Part shown: positions 8,246 to 18,000 of the stretch, piece after piece
Layout of the letters: each line of letters begins with the position of its first letter
Numbering within the stretch: position 1 is the first letter of the stretch
Assembly: GCA_903945175.1 (NCBI GenBank)
Contig: CAJAUM010000114.1
Coordinates: 1-64,000 of the forward strand
Reading direction: 5' to 3'
Length of the DNA stretch: 64,000 nucleotides
Source: an uncultured Bacteroidales bacterium
Lineage (GTDB): Bacteria > Bacteroidota > Bacteroidia > Bacteroidales > FEN-979
Notes under the pieces: model-generated
What the model saw: only the letters and a program-made list of their open reading frames with translations
What the model was told of the DNA's origin: nothing
Databases searched by the model: none
Made by a program: the position numbers and the translations under genes

Positions 8246-9700
8246 TTATTTCACCTGGGCGATGGCATAGGCAAGTGCTTTCTGAATCATTTCAATCGGT
8301 GGAGATTCAATAAAGCCCTTTTCTGTGAGGGACTTGGTAAGTCCACGGGCATGATCAATATCTTTCTTCGCCTTTTGAAAAGCTTCATCCCAGGTCATGT
8401 TGATGCGTGCAACACCATCTTTGATCGCCTGCATGGCTACGTCGGCAGCCTCTTGCGGAAAGACAGCTGCCTCTTCCATATTTGGAACGATATTCTCCAC
8501 ATTGATACCCCGTTTTTCGGCATAATCGGCCAGAGAGTGAGCCGCTGCAATGGCCATTGTATCAGTGATTTTTTTCGCCCGAACCATCAGTGCCCCTTTC
8601 AGAATCCCCGGAAAACCAATCGAATTGTTAACCTGGTTTGGGAAATCACCACGTCCTGTTGCTACGATGAATGCACCCTCCTCTTTGGCAGCATAGGGAT
8701 AAATTTCGGGGACAGGGTTAGCGCAACAGAACACGATCGATTTATCAGCCATACTTTTGATCCATGGGCGCTTGATCACGTCGGGACCAGGAGTTGAGAG
8801 GGATATCAGGACATCGGCATTTTTCATTGCTTCCGCGATGTCAGGAACCTTACCGGGATTCGTCGTTTGACAGAGCTCCCACTTCCGGTAAAACCGTGCA
8901 TCTGATTTAATATCTTCACGGCCAATGTGAAGTGATCCTTTGGTGTCGAACAAGATCATTTTTGCAGGATCCGCCCCATCGGTAATCAACAGCCTGGCAA
9001 TGGTGGTGTTGGATGCACCGGCTCCATTCAGAACAATCCTGACATCACCTATTTTTTTTCCAGCCAGCTTAAGGGCATTGATCACTCCGGCAAGGGTCAC
9101 ACAGGCGGTACCCTGCGCATCGTCGTGCCAAACCGGAATGTCACATTCCTCACGAAGTACGTCCAATACCCTATAACAATTGGGCTGAGAAATATCCTCC
9201 AGGTTAACTGCGCCAAAGCTCGGCTGGCACATCTTCACGAATTCGATGATTTTTTCAGGGTCATTTTTCCCGTCCTTCCCTTTGCTGTCAATGCATAAAG
9301 CAACGGCATCAACACCTCCGAGATACTTCATCAAAAATGCTTTGCCTTCCATCACACCAAGTCCTCCTGAAGGGGTGCAGTCGCCATCGCCCAGCACACG
9401 GGTTGAGTCACTTACCACGGCGACCAGGTTTCCCCGGTTCGTAAGATCGAATGAGGTGTCGTTGTTATCCCGGATATTGGTTGAAACCCTTGACACGCCG
9501 GGAGTGTACCAAACATTAAACCAGTTAAAGCCAGGAACAGGCGCCTTGGGGACGGTTTGTATTTTACCCTGGTAAAATGTATGGGCATCCTCCGAAAGTT
9601 GTTTCAAAAACAATGTCTTCGCCTTAGCAACCTGCTCAGGGGTAAAGGTCGATGGAAAAATTTCGTTGAGGTTCTCTAGCGATACGGATAATTCTTTCAT
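8246..9700 (-). CDS. Malic enzyme (oxaloacetate-decarboxylating malate dehydrogenase)
   Basis: This enzyme oxidatively decarboxylates malate to pyruvate with NAD(P)+, feeding pyruvate to the PPDK encoded nearby. The 484-residue protein has a malic N-domain (FNVWYTPGVSRVS; SDSTRVLGDGDCTPSGGLGVMEGK; WHDDAQGTACVTLAG) and an NAD(P)-binding domain (VLNGAGASNTTIARLL; LISLSTPGPDVIKRPW; CANPVPEIYP). It lacks the phosphotransacetylase-like C-terminal extension of MaeB-type enzymes. Coenzyme preference cannot be read safely from the sequence. It is convergent with the PD40 lipoprotein gene and transcribed alone. Confidence 0.93.
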   Translation of the reverse strand: MKELSVSLENLNEIFPSTFTPEQVAKAKTLFLKQLSEDAHTFYQGKIQTVPKAPVPGFNWFNVWYTPGVSRVSTNIRDNNDTSFDLTNRGNLVAVVSDSTRVLGDGDCTPSGGLGVMEGKAFLMKYLGGVDAVALCIDSKGKDGKNDPEKIIEFVKMCQPSFGAVNLEDISQPNCYRVLDVLREECDIPVWHDDAQGTACVTLAGVINALKLAGKKIGDVRIVLNGAGASNTTIARLLITDGADPAKMILFDTKGSLHIGREDIKSDARFYRKWELCQTTNPGKVPDIAEAMKNADVLISLSTPGPDVIKRPWIKSMADKSIVFCCANPVPEIYPYAAKEEGAFIVATGRGDFPNQVNNSIGFPGILKGALMVRAKKITDTMAIAAAHSLADYAEKRGINVENIVPNMEEAAVFPQEAADVAMQAIKDGVARINMTWDEAFQKAKKDIDHARGLTKSLTEKGFIESPPIEMIQKALAYAIAQVK

Positions 9701-9839
9701 GTGCGTAGTTTTTTGGTAAAGTTATAGAAATATTCCAGAAATAGTTCTGTATTGGCCTGGAAAAAAAACAATCAAAATTACCAATGTTACGATTTTGTTG
9801 TATATTCGCCTTGGTTATTCATCTTAATTTTAATGTATT

Positions 9840-10031
9840 ATGTCAAAAGGAAAAGTAAAATTCTTTAATGAAAGAAAAGGTTTTGGGTTCATCCTGGATG
9901 ATGAAAGCCAGCAAGACGTATTTGTTCATGTAAGTGGACTGATAGACAAAATTCGTGAAAATGACCAGGTTAGTTTCGATCTTACTGAAGACAACCGGGG
10001 GAAAAAGGCCATTAACGTTCGAAGAGACTAG
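9840..10031 (+). CDS. Cold-shock protein (CspA family)
   Basis: A 63-residue OB-fold RNA/DNA-binding chaperone. The RNP1 motif KGFGFI is at residues 13-18 and RNP2 DVFVHV at 26-31, both with the expected aromatics. Length is typical. The gene stands alone, with a hairpin terminator directly downstream and a long AT-rich upstream region where a structured leader could lie. No clear consensus promoter was found. Confidence 0.96.
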   Translation: MSKGKVKFFNERKGFGFILDDESQQDVFVHVSGLIDKIRENDQVSFDLTEDNRGKKAINVRRD

Positions 10032-10051
10032 ATCAATTTCATGGGCATTAA

Positions 10052-10086
10052 AAAAAAGAGCGACGCCACAAGCCTCGCTCTTTTTT
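10052..10086. terminator. Bidirectional intrinsic terminator
   Basis: The stem AAAAAAGAGCGA (10052-10063) pairs with TCGCTCTTTTTT (10075-10086) around an 11-nt loop. A-tract and T-tract flank the GC core, so it can end transcription of the cold-shock gene and of the opposing lipoprotein gene. Confidence 0.85.
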
Positions 10087-10135
10087 ATTGGGTCAATTAA
10101 TAAATACCTCCTGAATAATTGTGTTCCAGGATTGG

Positions 10136-10696
10136 TTAATTGAGGGGTTCTAGGTGCATTTGCAAGGTTCCATTCAAATACATCTGAATCCAGTCAACAG
10201 GTACCGGTCCGTTAAGGGTCCCATATATGCGGAAGTAAAAAGCTGTGCTTCCGAGATAGGGGCGGATATTGGTATTGTTCATGGTAAGGGTTACGGTTTT
10301 TGCAGCAGGAACAGGAACTATAACGGTACCAACCTCCTGAAAAGGATTAAAATCGGAAGTTTGTGATATTTCTCCCCGGGCAGATTGGAGCCAACCAAAA
10401 GTCAGCGTATCAGGTTGAACAATGGTGAGGGTACATTGTGAAAACTCCGTATTTCCAACAACACCGCTGGAGAGTCCATAGGCATTCAGAATACTGTCAA
10501 GATTGGCATTGATAGACCCGGAATATAGCAGTTGTTCTCCACTTTTAAACGTTGATGGCGTAAAGGTGAACGACTGCTGGGGAATCTTATAGGAAACATC
10601 AATGACCGTAAGTTCCTTTAATTTTGAACAGGATGAAAAAAAGAGAACCGGGAAGATGGCCATTGCAAACATTATCAATTGGATTCGAATTTTCAT
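10136..10696 (-). CDS. Hypothetical lipoprotein
   Basis: A 186-residue protein with a lipoprotein signal: hydrophobic FAMAIFPVLFFSSC, with the lipobox Cys at residue 23. The remainder is predominantly beta-strand with no Cys and no motif I recognise. It is made of Thr/Ser/Gly-rich segments such as TVTLTMNNTNIRPYLGS. It follows dnaN on the same strand with a 41-nt gap, so it may be cotranscribed. Function unknown. Confidence 0.65.
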   Translation of the reverse strand: MKIRIQLIMFAMAIFPVLFFSSCSKLKELTVIDVSYKIPQQSFTFTPSTFKSGEQLLYSGSINANLDSILNAYGLSSGVVGNTEFSQCTLTIVQPDTLTFGWLQSARGEISQTSDFNPFQEVGTVIVPVPAAKTVTLTMNNTNIRPYLGSTAFYFRIYGTLNGPVPVDWIQMYLNGTLQMHLEPLN

Positions 10697-10737
10697 GATA
10701 TTTAAATTTAAGTTAACACTAGATTGAAATCAAAAAA

Positions 10738-11862
10738 CTATTTATTCAGCATGACCGGCATGACCAACATCAGGATATCCTCCTCCTTGTTTTCGCTGTT
10801 TACAGGAGTAAGGATCCCTGCCCTGTTGGGCGCAGACATTTCAAGCCGGACTTCATTGGTTTCGATGTTATTCAACATCTCCAGAAGAAATTTTGAATTA
10901 AATCCTATTTCGAGATCTTCACCTTCATAGGAGCAACTGAGCCGCTCCCTTGCTTCGTTTGAAAAATCAATATCTTCGGCGCTGAGCAAAAGCTCCTGTC
11001 CCGAAACCTTGAATCGGATCTGGTGTGTTGATTGGTTTGCGAAGATTGAAACCCGACGGATGGTGGTGAGCAGTGCATGCCGGTCAATCGTCAGTTTATT
11101 CGGATTTTCCTTGGGGATGACGGCATCATAATTCGGATATCTTCCGTCAATCAGGCGGCAAATCAAATGGAAATTTGAAAAGGAGAAGAATGCATTTGTT
11201 TTGTTATATTCGATGGTGACGGGCATCTCCTGGGCGAATAAAAGTCCTTTCAGCAAATTCATCGGTTTTTTGGGAAGAATGAACGAGGCTGAATCGTTCG
11301 ATTTCAGGTCTGTCCGTTTATAACGTACCAGTTTGTGGGCATCGGTTGCCACAAATGTAACATCTTCAGGAGAAAGTTCACAAAAAACGCCGGAAAGGAC
11401 AAGTCTTAATTCATCATTGCCCGTAGCAAACAGTGTTTTGTTTATGGCTTGTGCCATCAAACGGGAATCGAAGGTGATTGCTGTCGTATCTTCCAGCGCG
11501 GGAGTACGGGGATATTCCTCGCTTTTGTGGCCAGAAAGCTTGTATTTTCCATCTCCTGCTGATATTTCAATCATCAGGGTTACCTGGTTTATGTTAAAGG
11601 AAACAGGAATATCGGGAAATGTCTTCAGGGTATCTACCAGAATTTTCGCAGGAATTGCAATACAGCCAGGATTTTCGGCCATATCTGGTTTTACAGTAAC
11701 CCGCATCGTTGTTTCAAGGTCGGAAGAGGTAATGATCAAATCATCATCTGTGAGTTCAAAAAGAAAATCATCCAGGATGGGGAGGGTGTTGTTGGAATTG
11801 ATTACCCCCAGGATGGCCTGAAGGTTTTTTAATAAAATTGTACTGGAGATGATAAATTTCAT
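10738..11862 (-). CDS. dnaN: DNA polymerase III sliding clamp, beta subunit
   Basis: The homodimeric ring that tethers DNA polymerase III to the template. The 374 residues span three DnaN domains; recognisable blocks include TLPILDDFLFEL near the N-terminus, IAIPAKILVDTLKTFPD, and SGVFCELSPEDVTFVATDAHKLVRY in the middle. The C-terminus has the usual region VNSENKEEDILMLVMPVML. Length is typical. A consensus promoter lies 27 nt upstream of the ATG. The gene is not beside dnaA, as is common in this phylum. Confidence 0.96.
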   Translation of the reverse strand: MKFIISSTILLKNLQAILGVINSNNTLPILDDFLFELTDDDLIITSSDLETTMRVTVKPDMAENPGCIAIPAKILVDTLKTFPDIPVSFNINQVTLMIEISAGDGKYKLSGHKSEEYPRTPALEDTTAITFDSRLMAQAINKTLFATGNDELRLVLSGVFCELSPEDVTFVATDAHKLVRYKRTDLKSNDSASFILPKKPMNLLKGLLFAQEMPVTIEYNKTNAFFSFSNFHLICRLIDGRYPNYDAVIPKENPNKLTIDRHALLTTIRRVSIFANQSTHQIRFKVSGQELLLSAEDIDFSNEARERLSCSYEGEDLEIGFNSKFLLEMLNNIETNEVRLEMSAPNRAGILTPVNSENKEEDILMLVMPVMLNK

Positions 11863-11888
11863 GGCAGTGTTTTTTTATGAAAATTGTT

Positions 11889-11919
11889 CAAATATACGAC
11901 TAATAATCTGTTCCGGCAA
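11889..11919 (-). promoter_or_regulatory. Putative promoter of dnaN
   Basis: On the minus strand, TTG (11917-11919) and TATATTTG (11889-11896) are separated by 20 nt. This matches the Bacteroidota -33/-7 arrangement. Confidence 0.55.
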
Positions 11920-11934
11920 TATTATTTATATTCA

Positions 11935-12585
11935 TTATAACTTATCTGGATCGGTCTTTTTCTTACTGAATTCGAATTTTCGCTCCTCCCCTTTAAGCAA
12001 TCGCTGTATGTTTTTGCGATGGGTTAGCGGAATAAATAGAGCAACTATCAAGGATAACCCGACCAAACCGGGATGGCGGATGCCCATCACAAAAATCACC
12101 ACCAAAGGAAAAACCATGGATGCAATGATAGAGGAGAGAGAAACATAATGGGTGATTGCCAGGACAAGAATGAAAACCACAAGGACCAGAAGCAGCGCAA
12201 GGGGAAAAAGGGATATTCCTGCACCTGCAATGGTGCCGACTCCTTTACCTCCTTTAAATCCTGAATAAACCGGAAAAACATGACCCAACACCGCTGCAAT
12301 GGCCATCCCGATTCTGACGTACACCATCATCTCTGAGGATAAGTCCGGAACAGGCAGCCACACGGCAAGCTGAACAGCAAGCCAGCCTTTGAAGACATCG
12401 ACCAGCATCACCGGGATGCCTGCTTTATATCCCAGGACCCTGATGACATTGGTTGCGCCCGCATTTCCGCTTCCGTGCTGCCTGACATCGACACCATAAA
12501 GCAGTTTGCCAATCCAAACGGCAGATGAAACGGATCCCAACAAGTAGGCCGCAAGGATCTCCAAAACGATATAAATTGCTGTCAT
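11935..12585 (-). CDS. plsY: Acyl-phosphate:glycerol-3-phosphate acyltransferase
   Basis: An inner-membrane enzyme that makes lysophosphatidic acid from acyl-phosphate and glycerol-3-phosphate. The multi-pass protein shows the three PlsY motifs: GSGNAGATN, GFKGGKGVGT and, near the C-terminus, THRKNIQRLLKGEE. Length from ATG 12585 is 216 residues, as usual. A start at 12612 would add nine residues ahead of the first membrane segment and is less likely. It follows the 1509-residue gene on the same strand. Confidence 0.94.
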   Translation of the reverse strand: MTAIYIVLEILAAYLLGSVSSAVWIGKLLYGVDVRQHGSGNAGATNVIRVLGYKAGIPVMLVDVFKGWLAVQLAVWLPVPDLSSEMMVYVRIGMAIAAVLGHVFPVYSGFKGGKGVGTIAGAGISLFPLALLLVLVVFILVLAITHYVSLSSIIASMVFPLVVIFVMGIRHPGLVGLSLIVALFIPLTHRKNIQRLLKGEERKFEFSKKKTDPDKL

Positions 12586-12644
12586 CTTTAAGAAAATTTG
12601 TTTATCACCCAATCAGGATGCAAAGTAAAATAAATTCCGGATAC

Positions 12645-15600
12645 CTATTGATCATCGACATTTTGAAATTTTCTGAGAAATTCCCGCTTCTTCCGGTCTG
12701 TTGCAAGGGTGTATGCAAATCCCCTGGCCAGTTTGCTAACCCTTTTCTGTTCAGATTTGGATTGGGCCTCCTTCCTGATGATGTCATTGAAAACAAGGTC
12801 AGATGAAAGCGCCTGCAGCACATTGTTGCGGAAATTGAAGAAAAACCAGTCATCTTTGGTTATTTCAATATAAAATGTAAATTCGTCGCCATTTCGTTTC
12901 TTTGTAAACTCAATGGTTCCTTTCGCATAACGGTTCAACTGGGTTTTTCCCACACTGGCGATCCCTATATTGCCATATGAAACATACGATTTTGTCAGGG
13001 TATCCCATTTCATCCATAAATCGGCCAAAAACATTGTGTGCTCGAGCGCTTCCGGGATTTTTTTATATTTCCCGAGAAGTTCCTGTTCGTTTTTCAACCT
13101 GACAAACTCTGCACTGTCAAGCAGGTTTTCCATGACCATGGCATAGGGTGTCCGCATCAGGTTGATCCCGCCAAGATTGGTCGATTCAATCTGGTTGGTG
13201 AACCGATCCAATCCCTTTTCGGAAAATGGGAAATCAATGGCCATGGCCATATGTATTCTGGTCGAATCGGGTATAATGAAATAATCAATTGTGCCGAAAT
13301 TTTGCATGTTCATTGCTCCCGGGTCAAGGCTTAAATTGAGTTTACCTTCACCCCGAACCATACAATATCCTGTATTCAGTGCCAGGTAATTGCCATTTTC
13401 CGTAAGGTTTTTCAGTTTCTCGGGTTTGGAAATACGGAATTCAGCCGTAGGAACATTATATTCGATCATGCCCTCGGCCGAAACAATGGTGGAATCACTG
13501 AAGCTGATTTTTCTCCTGAAAATGGAGGGGCTGATCTTCACCTCCGTATTAAAAAACATCAATCCCAGGGTGATGGGTTCCTGTGCCATGTTTTTCAAAG
13601 GCAGGATAACAGGGATTTGCACATGGTTCGGATTGATCGGACTGCTAAATTTAACCCATTCCGGACGTTCTTGAAAACAATCAGTAATCAGGTGAAAACC
13701 CCCATCGAAAATCAACCTTTTTTCTGCAGCCTGGATTGACACCTCCCCTTTGAATGCGAATTGGGGGCTCAGTTTAAAATCCGAAGAATCACTGATAACG
13801 CCCTTTGCAACAGTATGAAGGACGGTATCCTCTTCCACGCTGATACGATCAAAATGGATCTTTTCAAGCGTTCCCTCCCTGTCCTTGTAATCATAATCAC
13901 CCCGGCCTGTATAATTTTTCCTGGAGGCGATTGAAATCTCTGCGTTATAAAATTGATGGAATTTTGATTTTGTATTGGCAATGATGATGGCATGGTTCAG
14001 GATCTGCATTTGGGCATTCTTTAAAATAATCACCTTTCCTGAATCCGGATAAATAGCTGCATCAGCTACTTTAATAATCTTCACATCCTTGGCGTTGATA
14101 ACATTGGTGCGTAAATTATAGGTTGCATTGGCTGCGAAAAATTTCAGGGAATCCTGCAAAGGATGAACCGATATGAACTCAGCGCCGGTATAGGCCTGGT
14201 TGATGAGTTGCGACAAACTCAGTGAATCCGACATATACTTCATGCTCTGTTCGTTGGCAAGCAAAATCTCTTCACTGTCGATAAGCCAGTCAAACCGGTC
14301 CATCGAACACACATATTTGTTAATGGGAAATTCCACTTTGGAAATTCCGACATTTGATTTGAATTCTCCTTTTCGTTTGTCGAAATCGAAATGCGTCTGA
14401 TAATTTTTGGTGGAAATTGTAAGATCGGCCAGGTCGTACGATTTTATCCGGAAATTGGCTATGAGTGCATCAAATGTTCTTCGTTTAAAAGTAAATCCAC
14501 GTGAATCCATTTCGGCATCCTTAATCTTAACATCTCCATTTCCGCTGAGTTTTCGTGGGGTAAGGGAAAGACTGCCTTTAAAAGTAGACTGTTCGTTGTA
14601 CATGGCCATCTCTCTGGAAGTACTGGTAACTACAAGCGAATCCTTGTATGGAAGCCAAAATTCCTTCACAGAATCACCATATACAGTGGGGTATTCAACG
14701 GGCCCCTCCACCTCTGTCATCCTGACGTTATTGGCAAGGGTCTTCATCGAATCAGGCAAAAAAGTGTAATCAGTTGAAAGGGAAGTTGAATTAAGATAGC
14801 GGAGTGTTCCATTGCCTCTCAATCCCTTGTCGCTCAAATCGATTTTCGAAATAAAAATCCCCTTCCCTCCATATGCCGGGAACCCTGATGAATCGGTAAT
14901 TTGCTCCAATCCCAGGGAATAGTCCGGTCGAACCTTTAGCGGCTTTGCGATAACCGGAAAGATGCCGGCAGAGGTGAGAGCACCAGTGAAATTCAAACTA
15001 TCCGTGGCAACCACATCCAGACTGTGGATGGTAAAGGGTTGAACCTCAAAGAAAAAGTTCTCCTTCTTATAAACACCTTTTTGAATGTACCCTTTGTTCC
15101 AAAAAACTAAGGCATTGTTGCGGTTGGTGAAGATTGGAAATTGAATCAGTGCTTTCAAACCCGATTTATTTCCAGGTTCATCAATTAACAGATCACCACT
15201 GAGTTTGGTGATGGCTGTATTGACCTTCACAATCGGGAAGGAGCCTGATTTAGGATCCCAGGTTTTACTTTTCACATAAAAAATCATGGAATCGACAAAA
15301 GGCATGTTGATCTTGAATGCATTATACTCGAATGAACAATCACGCGTGTAGAAATCAAAAAGACCGGCTACCATTTTTCCTGAAAAAACGAAGTCCATAT
15401 CCTTTTTCAGCACCACTTCCGAATTCTTCGGATAAACATAAACCTGTTGAGAATCACTCAGAACAACCATCGGAACTCCCTGTATTTTGAAGTCAAAGGT
15501 TTCAAGGTTCAGCACGCCGTTGGCAGCGTTGGTCACGAAAGAATTAAAATAAATCACATCATAATCCGCTTTGGCATCACGCGCTTTTACATAATTATAC

Positions 15601-17174
15601 AGCTTATTCTTAATATGGGCCACCTTCGTATCAAAGTCATATACCAAAAATCCCCTGGTGGCCAGATTCAGCAACTGAACCTCAACCTGTTCAGCCGGTT
15701 TATTCATATACCGGGTCAATTCATCCAGGGTAAATTCTTTCGTTTTGCTTTTGTCCGTGAAAAATTTAATCAGGTTCAGCGGGTTAATCTCATCGAGTCC
15801 CTTGAGTTTTTCATAGCGATGCTGGGAGTAATAACTGCTTGATTCAAAAACTGCTTTGCTCTCTTTTGAAGGGCCCTTCATCATTTCAAAGCTAATCCTT
15901 GGCTCTCCTACATTCCAATAAAGTGCTTCACAATAAATTTCAATTTTATGAAAAGAATCAAACCATGGACTGGTGATGGTCATGCGCTCATCCTTTGTAA
16001 AGGAGAGCTCCTTATTTGCATTGGTAGCCGTTTTATTATCCAGGTATTTCATCTGGAGTCCGGGATGAAATATCGAATCATTGTCATGATAAATCGTGAC
16101 TGAAGCCATGCCTGAATTGATGCGGTCGGGCCGGATGATAAAGGTTTGTGAAGATGCAACAATGAAATCCCGGCCATCCTTTTTAAAATAAAGCCTGGCG
16201 TGGGTTGTCAGACCTCCCGATCCGATGATCCTGCTTCCTTCAATTGAAAACCCGCCGAGATAATCAATATTACTGAACAGCCTGGGAATGGCTATCGTTT
16301 TATCATAAGAAAAAAATCGGGGATAGGAGGCCTTTTCCTCCGTGACATCGGCGAGAACCTTATCCACATATCTTCCGGTAATGGGTGAAGGAAAATATTT
16401 CTTATGTGTAAAACTCACCGAATCGGCGGTGAATTTCGAAAACTGCATTTGAATCTCGTACTGTGAGAGACTTGCAAAAATTTTATTCGGATCCTCCCCA
16501 GCCCGTTTCCAATTTACCTTTCCCTCGTTGCCTTTCCACCGTGTAGTCAAAGGATAGTATGACCCGCTGGTTTCATATACATTCAGACTGTCATCATTTG
16601 CATAACAGGCAAGATCAGACTTGGGGAAATCGATCCTCGGAACAGTATCAAAGGAAAACTGGTAGGCAGGAGTTTTAATTCTCCATTTTGTAGTCGGTGA
16701 TTTATAGATCAGGTTCTCCGCAAAGAGGTGGGAGGTGGACTCAAGAAAGGCGTAGAATTTCCGGTTGTTTTTATCAGCAAGCAGTTTAATAAGAATATCC
16801 GACCATGGCGCAAAACGGGACTCGGGCTGATAGGTATTTATATAGATGTTAAGGGCATTGATGTAATTGAAGAAATCGGGATAGGGTCTGATTTTTTTTC
16901 GTGCCATTTCGTTGATTATCAAATAGATAATCTTTTTTTGTACGGAGTTAAACTTCTCCTCGTTCCATTTCCCATAAAATTCTTTCAGAGAGGGGGCAAT
17001 GATCTTCTGCTCATTGTCGGCCAGCTTCCCGAATATGGAATTTAATTCTGTCGAAAATTTTGCGGAATCACCTGAAAAATACAATCGTTTTTGGCCATAG
17101 ATAACCAGCGACAAAATGGTGAAGAGCCCCACCATCATCAATTTCCTGATACCCTGGAAATAGCCTTTCCTCAT
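12645..17174 (-). CDS. Very large secreted protein of unknown function (1509 aa)
   Basis: An N-terminal hydrophobic segment ending near residue 28 (LFTILSLVIYGQ) indicates export. The rest is rich in short beta-strands with recurring phrases of the type KGxxxISDSSDFKLSPQFAFKG, suggesting a repetitive beta structure. There are few cysteines and no membrane segments. Early in the protein is an alpha-helical region (NEMARKKIRPYPDFFNYINALNIYINTY). Near residue 470 there is a stretch like a small helical domain (FTLDELTRYMNKPAEQVEVQLLNLATRGFLV). The C-terminus is basic. I believe similar giants occur across Bacteroidales but know no function. The start overlaps the prmA stop by 4 nt, so translation is coupled. 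An AsmA/TamB-like lipid-transport role is possible but not shown. Confidence 0.75.
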   Translation of the reverse strand: MRKGYFQGIRKLMMVGLFTILSLVIYGQKRLYFSGDSAKFSTELNSIFGKLADNEQKIIAPSLKEFYGKWNEEKFNSVQKKIIYLIINEMARKKIRPYPDFFNYINALNIYINTYQPESRFAPWSDILIKLLADKNNRKFYAFLESTSHLFAENLIYKSPTTKWRIKTPAYQFSFDTVPRIDFPKSDLACYANDDSLNVYETSGSYYPLTTRWKGNEGKVNWKRAGEDPNKIFASLSQYEIQMQFSKFTADSVSFTHKKYFPSPITGRYVDKVLADVTEEKASYPRFFSYDKTIAIPRLFSNIDYLGGFSIEGSRIIGSGGLTTHARLYFKKDGRDFIVASSQTFIIRPDRINSGMASVTIYHDNDSIFHPGLQMKYLDNKTATNANKELSFTKDERMTITSPWFDSFHKIEIYCEALYWNVGEPRISFEMMKGPSKESKAVFESSSYYSQHRYEKLKGLDEINPLNLIKFFTDKSKTKEFTLDELTRYMNKPAEQVEVQLLNLATRGFLVYDFDTKVAHIKNKLYNYVKARDAKADYDVIYFNSFVTNAANGVLNLETFDFKIQGVPMVVLSDSQQVYVYPKNSEVVLKKDMDFVFSGKMVAGLFDFYTRDCSFEYNAFKINMPFVDSMIFYVKSKTWDPKSGSFPIVKVNTAITKLSGDLLIDEPGNKSGLKALIQFPIFTNRNNALVFWNKGYIQKGVYKKENFFFEVQPFTIHSLDVVATDSLNFTGALTSAGIFPVIAKPLKVRPDYSLGLEQITDSSGFPAYGGKGIFISKIDLSDKGLRGNGTLRYLNSTSLSTDYTFLPDSMKTLANNVRMTEVEGPVEYPTVYGDSVKEFWLPYKDSLVVTSTSREMAMYNEQSTFKGSLSLTPRKLSGNGDVKIKDAEMDSRGFTFKRRTFDALIANFRIKSYDLADLTISTKNYQTHFDFDKRKGEFKSNVGISKVEFPINKYVCSMDRFDWLIDSEEILLANEQSMKYMSDSLSLSQLINQAYTGAEFISVHPLQDSLKFFAANATYNLRTNVINAKDVKIIKVADAAIYPDSGKVIILKNAQMQILNHAIIIANTKSKFHQFYNAEISIASRKNYTGRGDYDYKDREGTLEKIHFDRISVEEDTVLHTVAKGVISDSSDFKLSPQFAFKGEVSIQAAEKRLIFDGGFHLITDCFQERPEWVKFSSPINPNHVQIPVILPLKNMAQEPITLGLMFFNTEVKISPSIFRRKISFSDSTIVSAEGMIEYNVPTAEFRISKPEKLKNLTENGNYLALNTGYCMVRGEGKLNLSLDPGAMNMQNFGTIDYFIIPDSTRIHMAMAIDFPFSEKGLDRFTNQIESTNLGGINLMRTPYAMVMENLLDSAEFVRLKNEQELLGKYKKIPEALEHTMFLADLWMKWDTLTKSYVSYGNIGIASVGKTQLNRYAKGTIEFTKKRNGDEFTFYIEITKDDWFFFNFRNNVLQALSSDLVFNDIIRKEAQSKSEQKRVSKLARGFAYTLATDRKKREFLRKFQNVDDQ

Positions 17175-17998
17175 TTTACAAATTTAGCGCCAATCCAGTC
17201 ATTGTTTGATTTATGGCTGAAATAACGCAAACCGGCCTGTTCTGCGACCGACCTGATCTGCTCCAAATCACGCGCATAAAAACCACTTAGCAAAAGTATC
17301 CCGCCAGGATTTAAAATCCTTGTATATGCAGGAATATCAGAAAGCAGAACATTGCGGTTGATGTTCGCAATTACAAGATCAAATTCCGGCAGGGGAATGG
17401 CGGTAACATCACCCTGAAGAACCAAAACTGAGGCCGAATCATTCTTTTCCATGTTGTCAAGTGCATTGGCAAAAGCCCAGTCATCGTTGTCGATGGCCAC
17501 CACCTGCTTCGCATGCATTTTAAAGGCAAGAATGGCCAACACGCCTGTTCCGCAACCCATATCAAGTATGCGTTTACCGCTCAAATCCTCCATCATCAGC
17601 AGTTCAAGCATGAGGGAAGTTGTTTCGTGATGTGCTGTCCCGAACGACATCTTCGGTTCGATCACAATGTCATATTGAATTCCCGGCACAGCTGGGTGAA
17701 ATGGAGCCCGAACCTGGCATTTACCTGCTATTGTAACCGGTTCATAGGCACTTTCCCAAATCGCGTTCCAGTTTTGGGCTACAATTTTCTGCAATCCGGA
17801 GATGATGCCATGGTTATCGTGCAACTGCTTCAGGTATTCATTGATCAGGGGTTCATCGAAAACATCTTCACGAATAAAACCCTGGAACCCTGATTCCGAT
17901 TCCAAAAAACTCTCAAAACCCATACCTGCGAGTTGAGCCATGGCAATTTCGGGGTCAAAATCACCGAAATTTGCCATATTGACTTCAAAATAGTCCAT
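17171..17998 (-). CDS. prmA: Ribosomal protein L11 methyltransferase
   Basis: A SAM-dependent enzyme that trimethylates ribosomal protein L11 in the cytosol. The 275 residues contain an N-terminal substrate-recognition domain. The catalytic Rossmann domain has motif I ILDMGCGTGVLAI, the acidic end of strand 2 VVAIDNDDWA, and the PrmA-type catalytic motif IANINRNVL. FGTAHHETT before motif I is also family-typical. Its start lies 2 nt from the tpiA stop and its stop overlaps the next gene, so the three form one transcription unit. Confidence 0.93.
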   Translation of the reverse strand: MDYFEVNMANFGDFDPEIAMAQLAGMGFESFLESESGFQGFIREDVFDEPLINEYLKQLHDNHGIISGLQKIVAQNWNAIWESAYEPVTIAGKCQVRAPFHPAVPGIQYDIVIEPKMSFGTAHHETTSLMLELLMMEDLSGKRILDMGCGTGVLAILAFKMHAKQVVAIDNDDWAFANALDNMEKNDSASVLVLQGDVTAIPLPEFDLVIANINRNVLLSDIPAYTRILNPGGILLLSGFYARDLEQIRSVAEQAGLRYFSHKSNNDWIGAKFVK

Positions 17999-18000
17999 GA

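Noticed and set aside
8027-8797. 256-codon plus-strand frame over the end of the PD40 gene and malic enzyme
   Set aside because: It overlaps two convincing genes and has no signal, motif or promoter.
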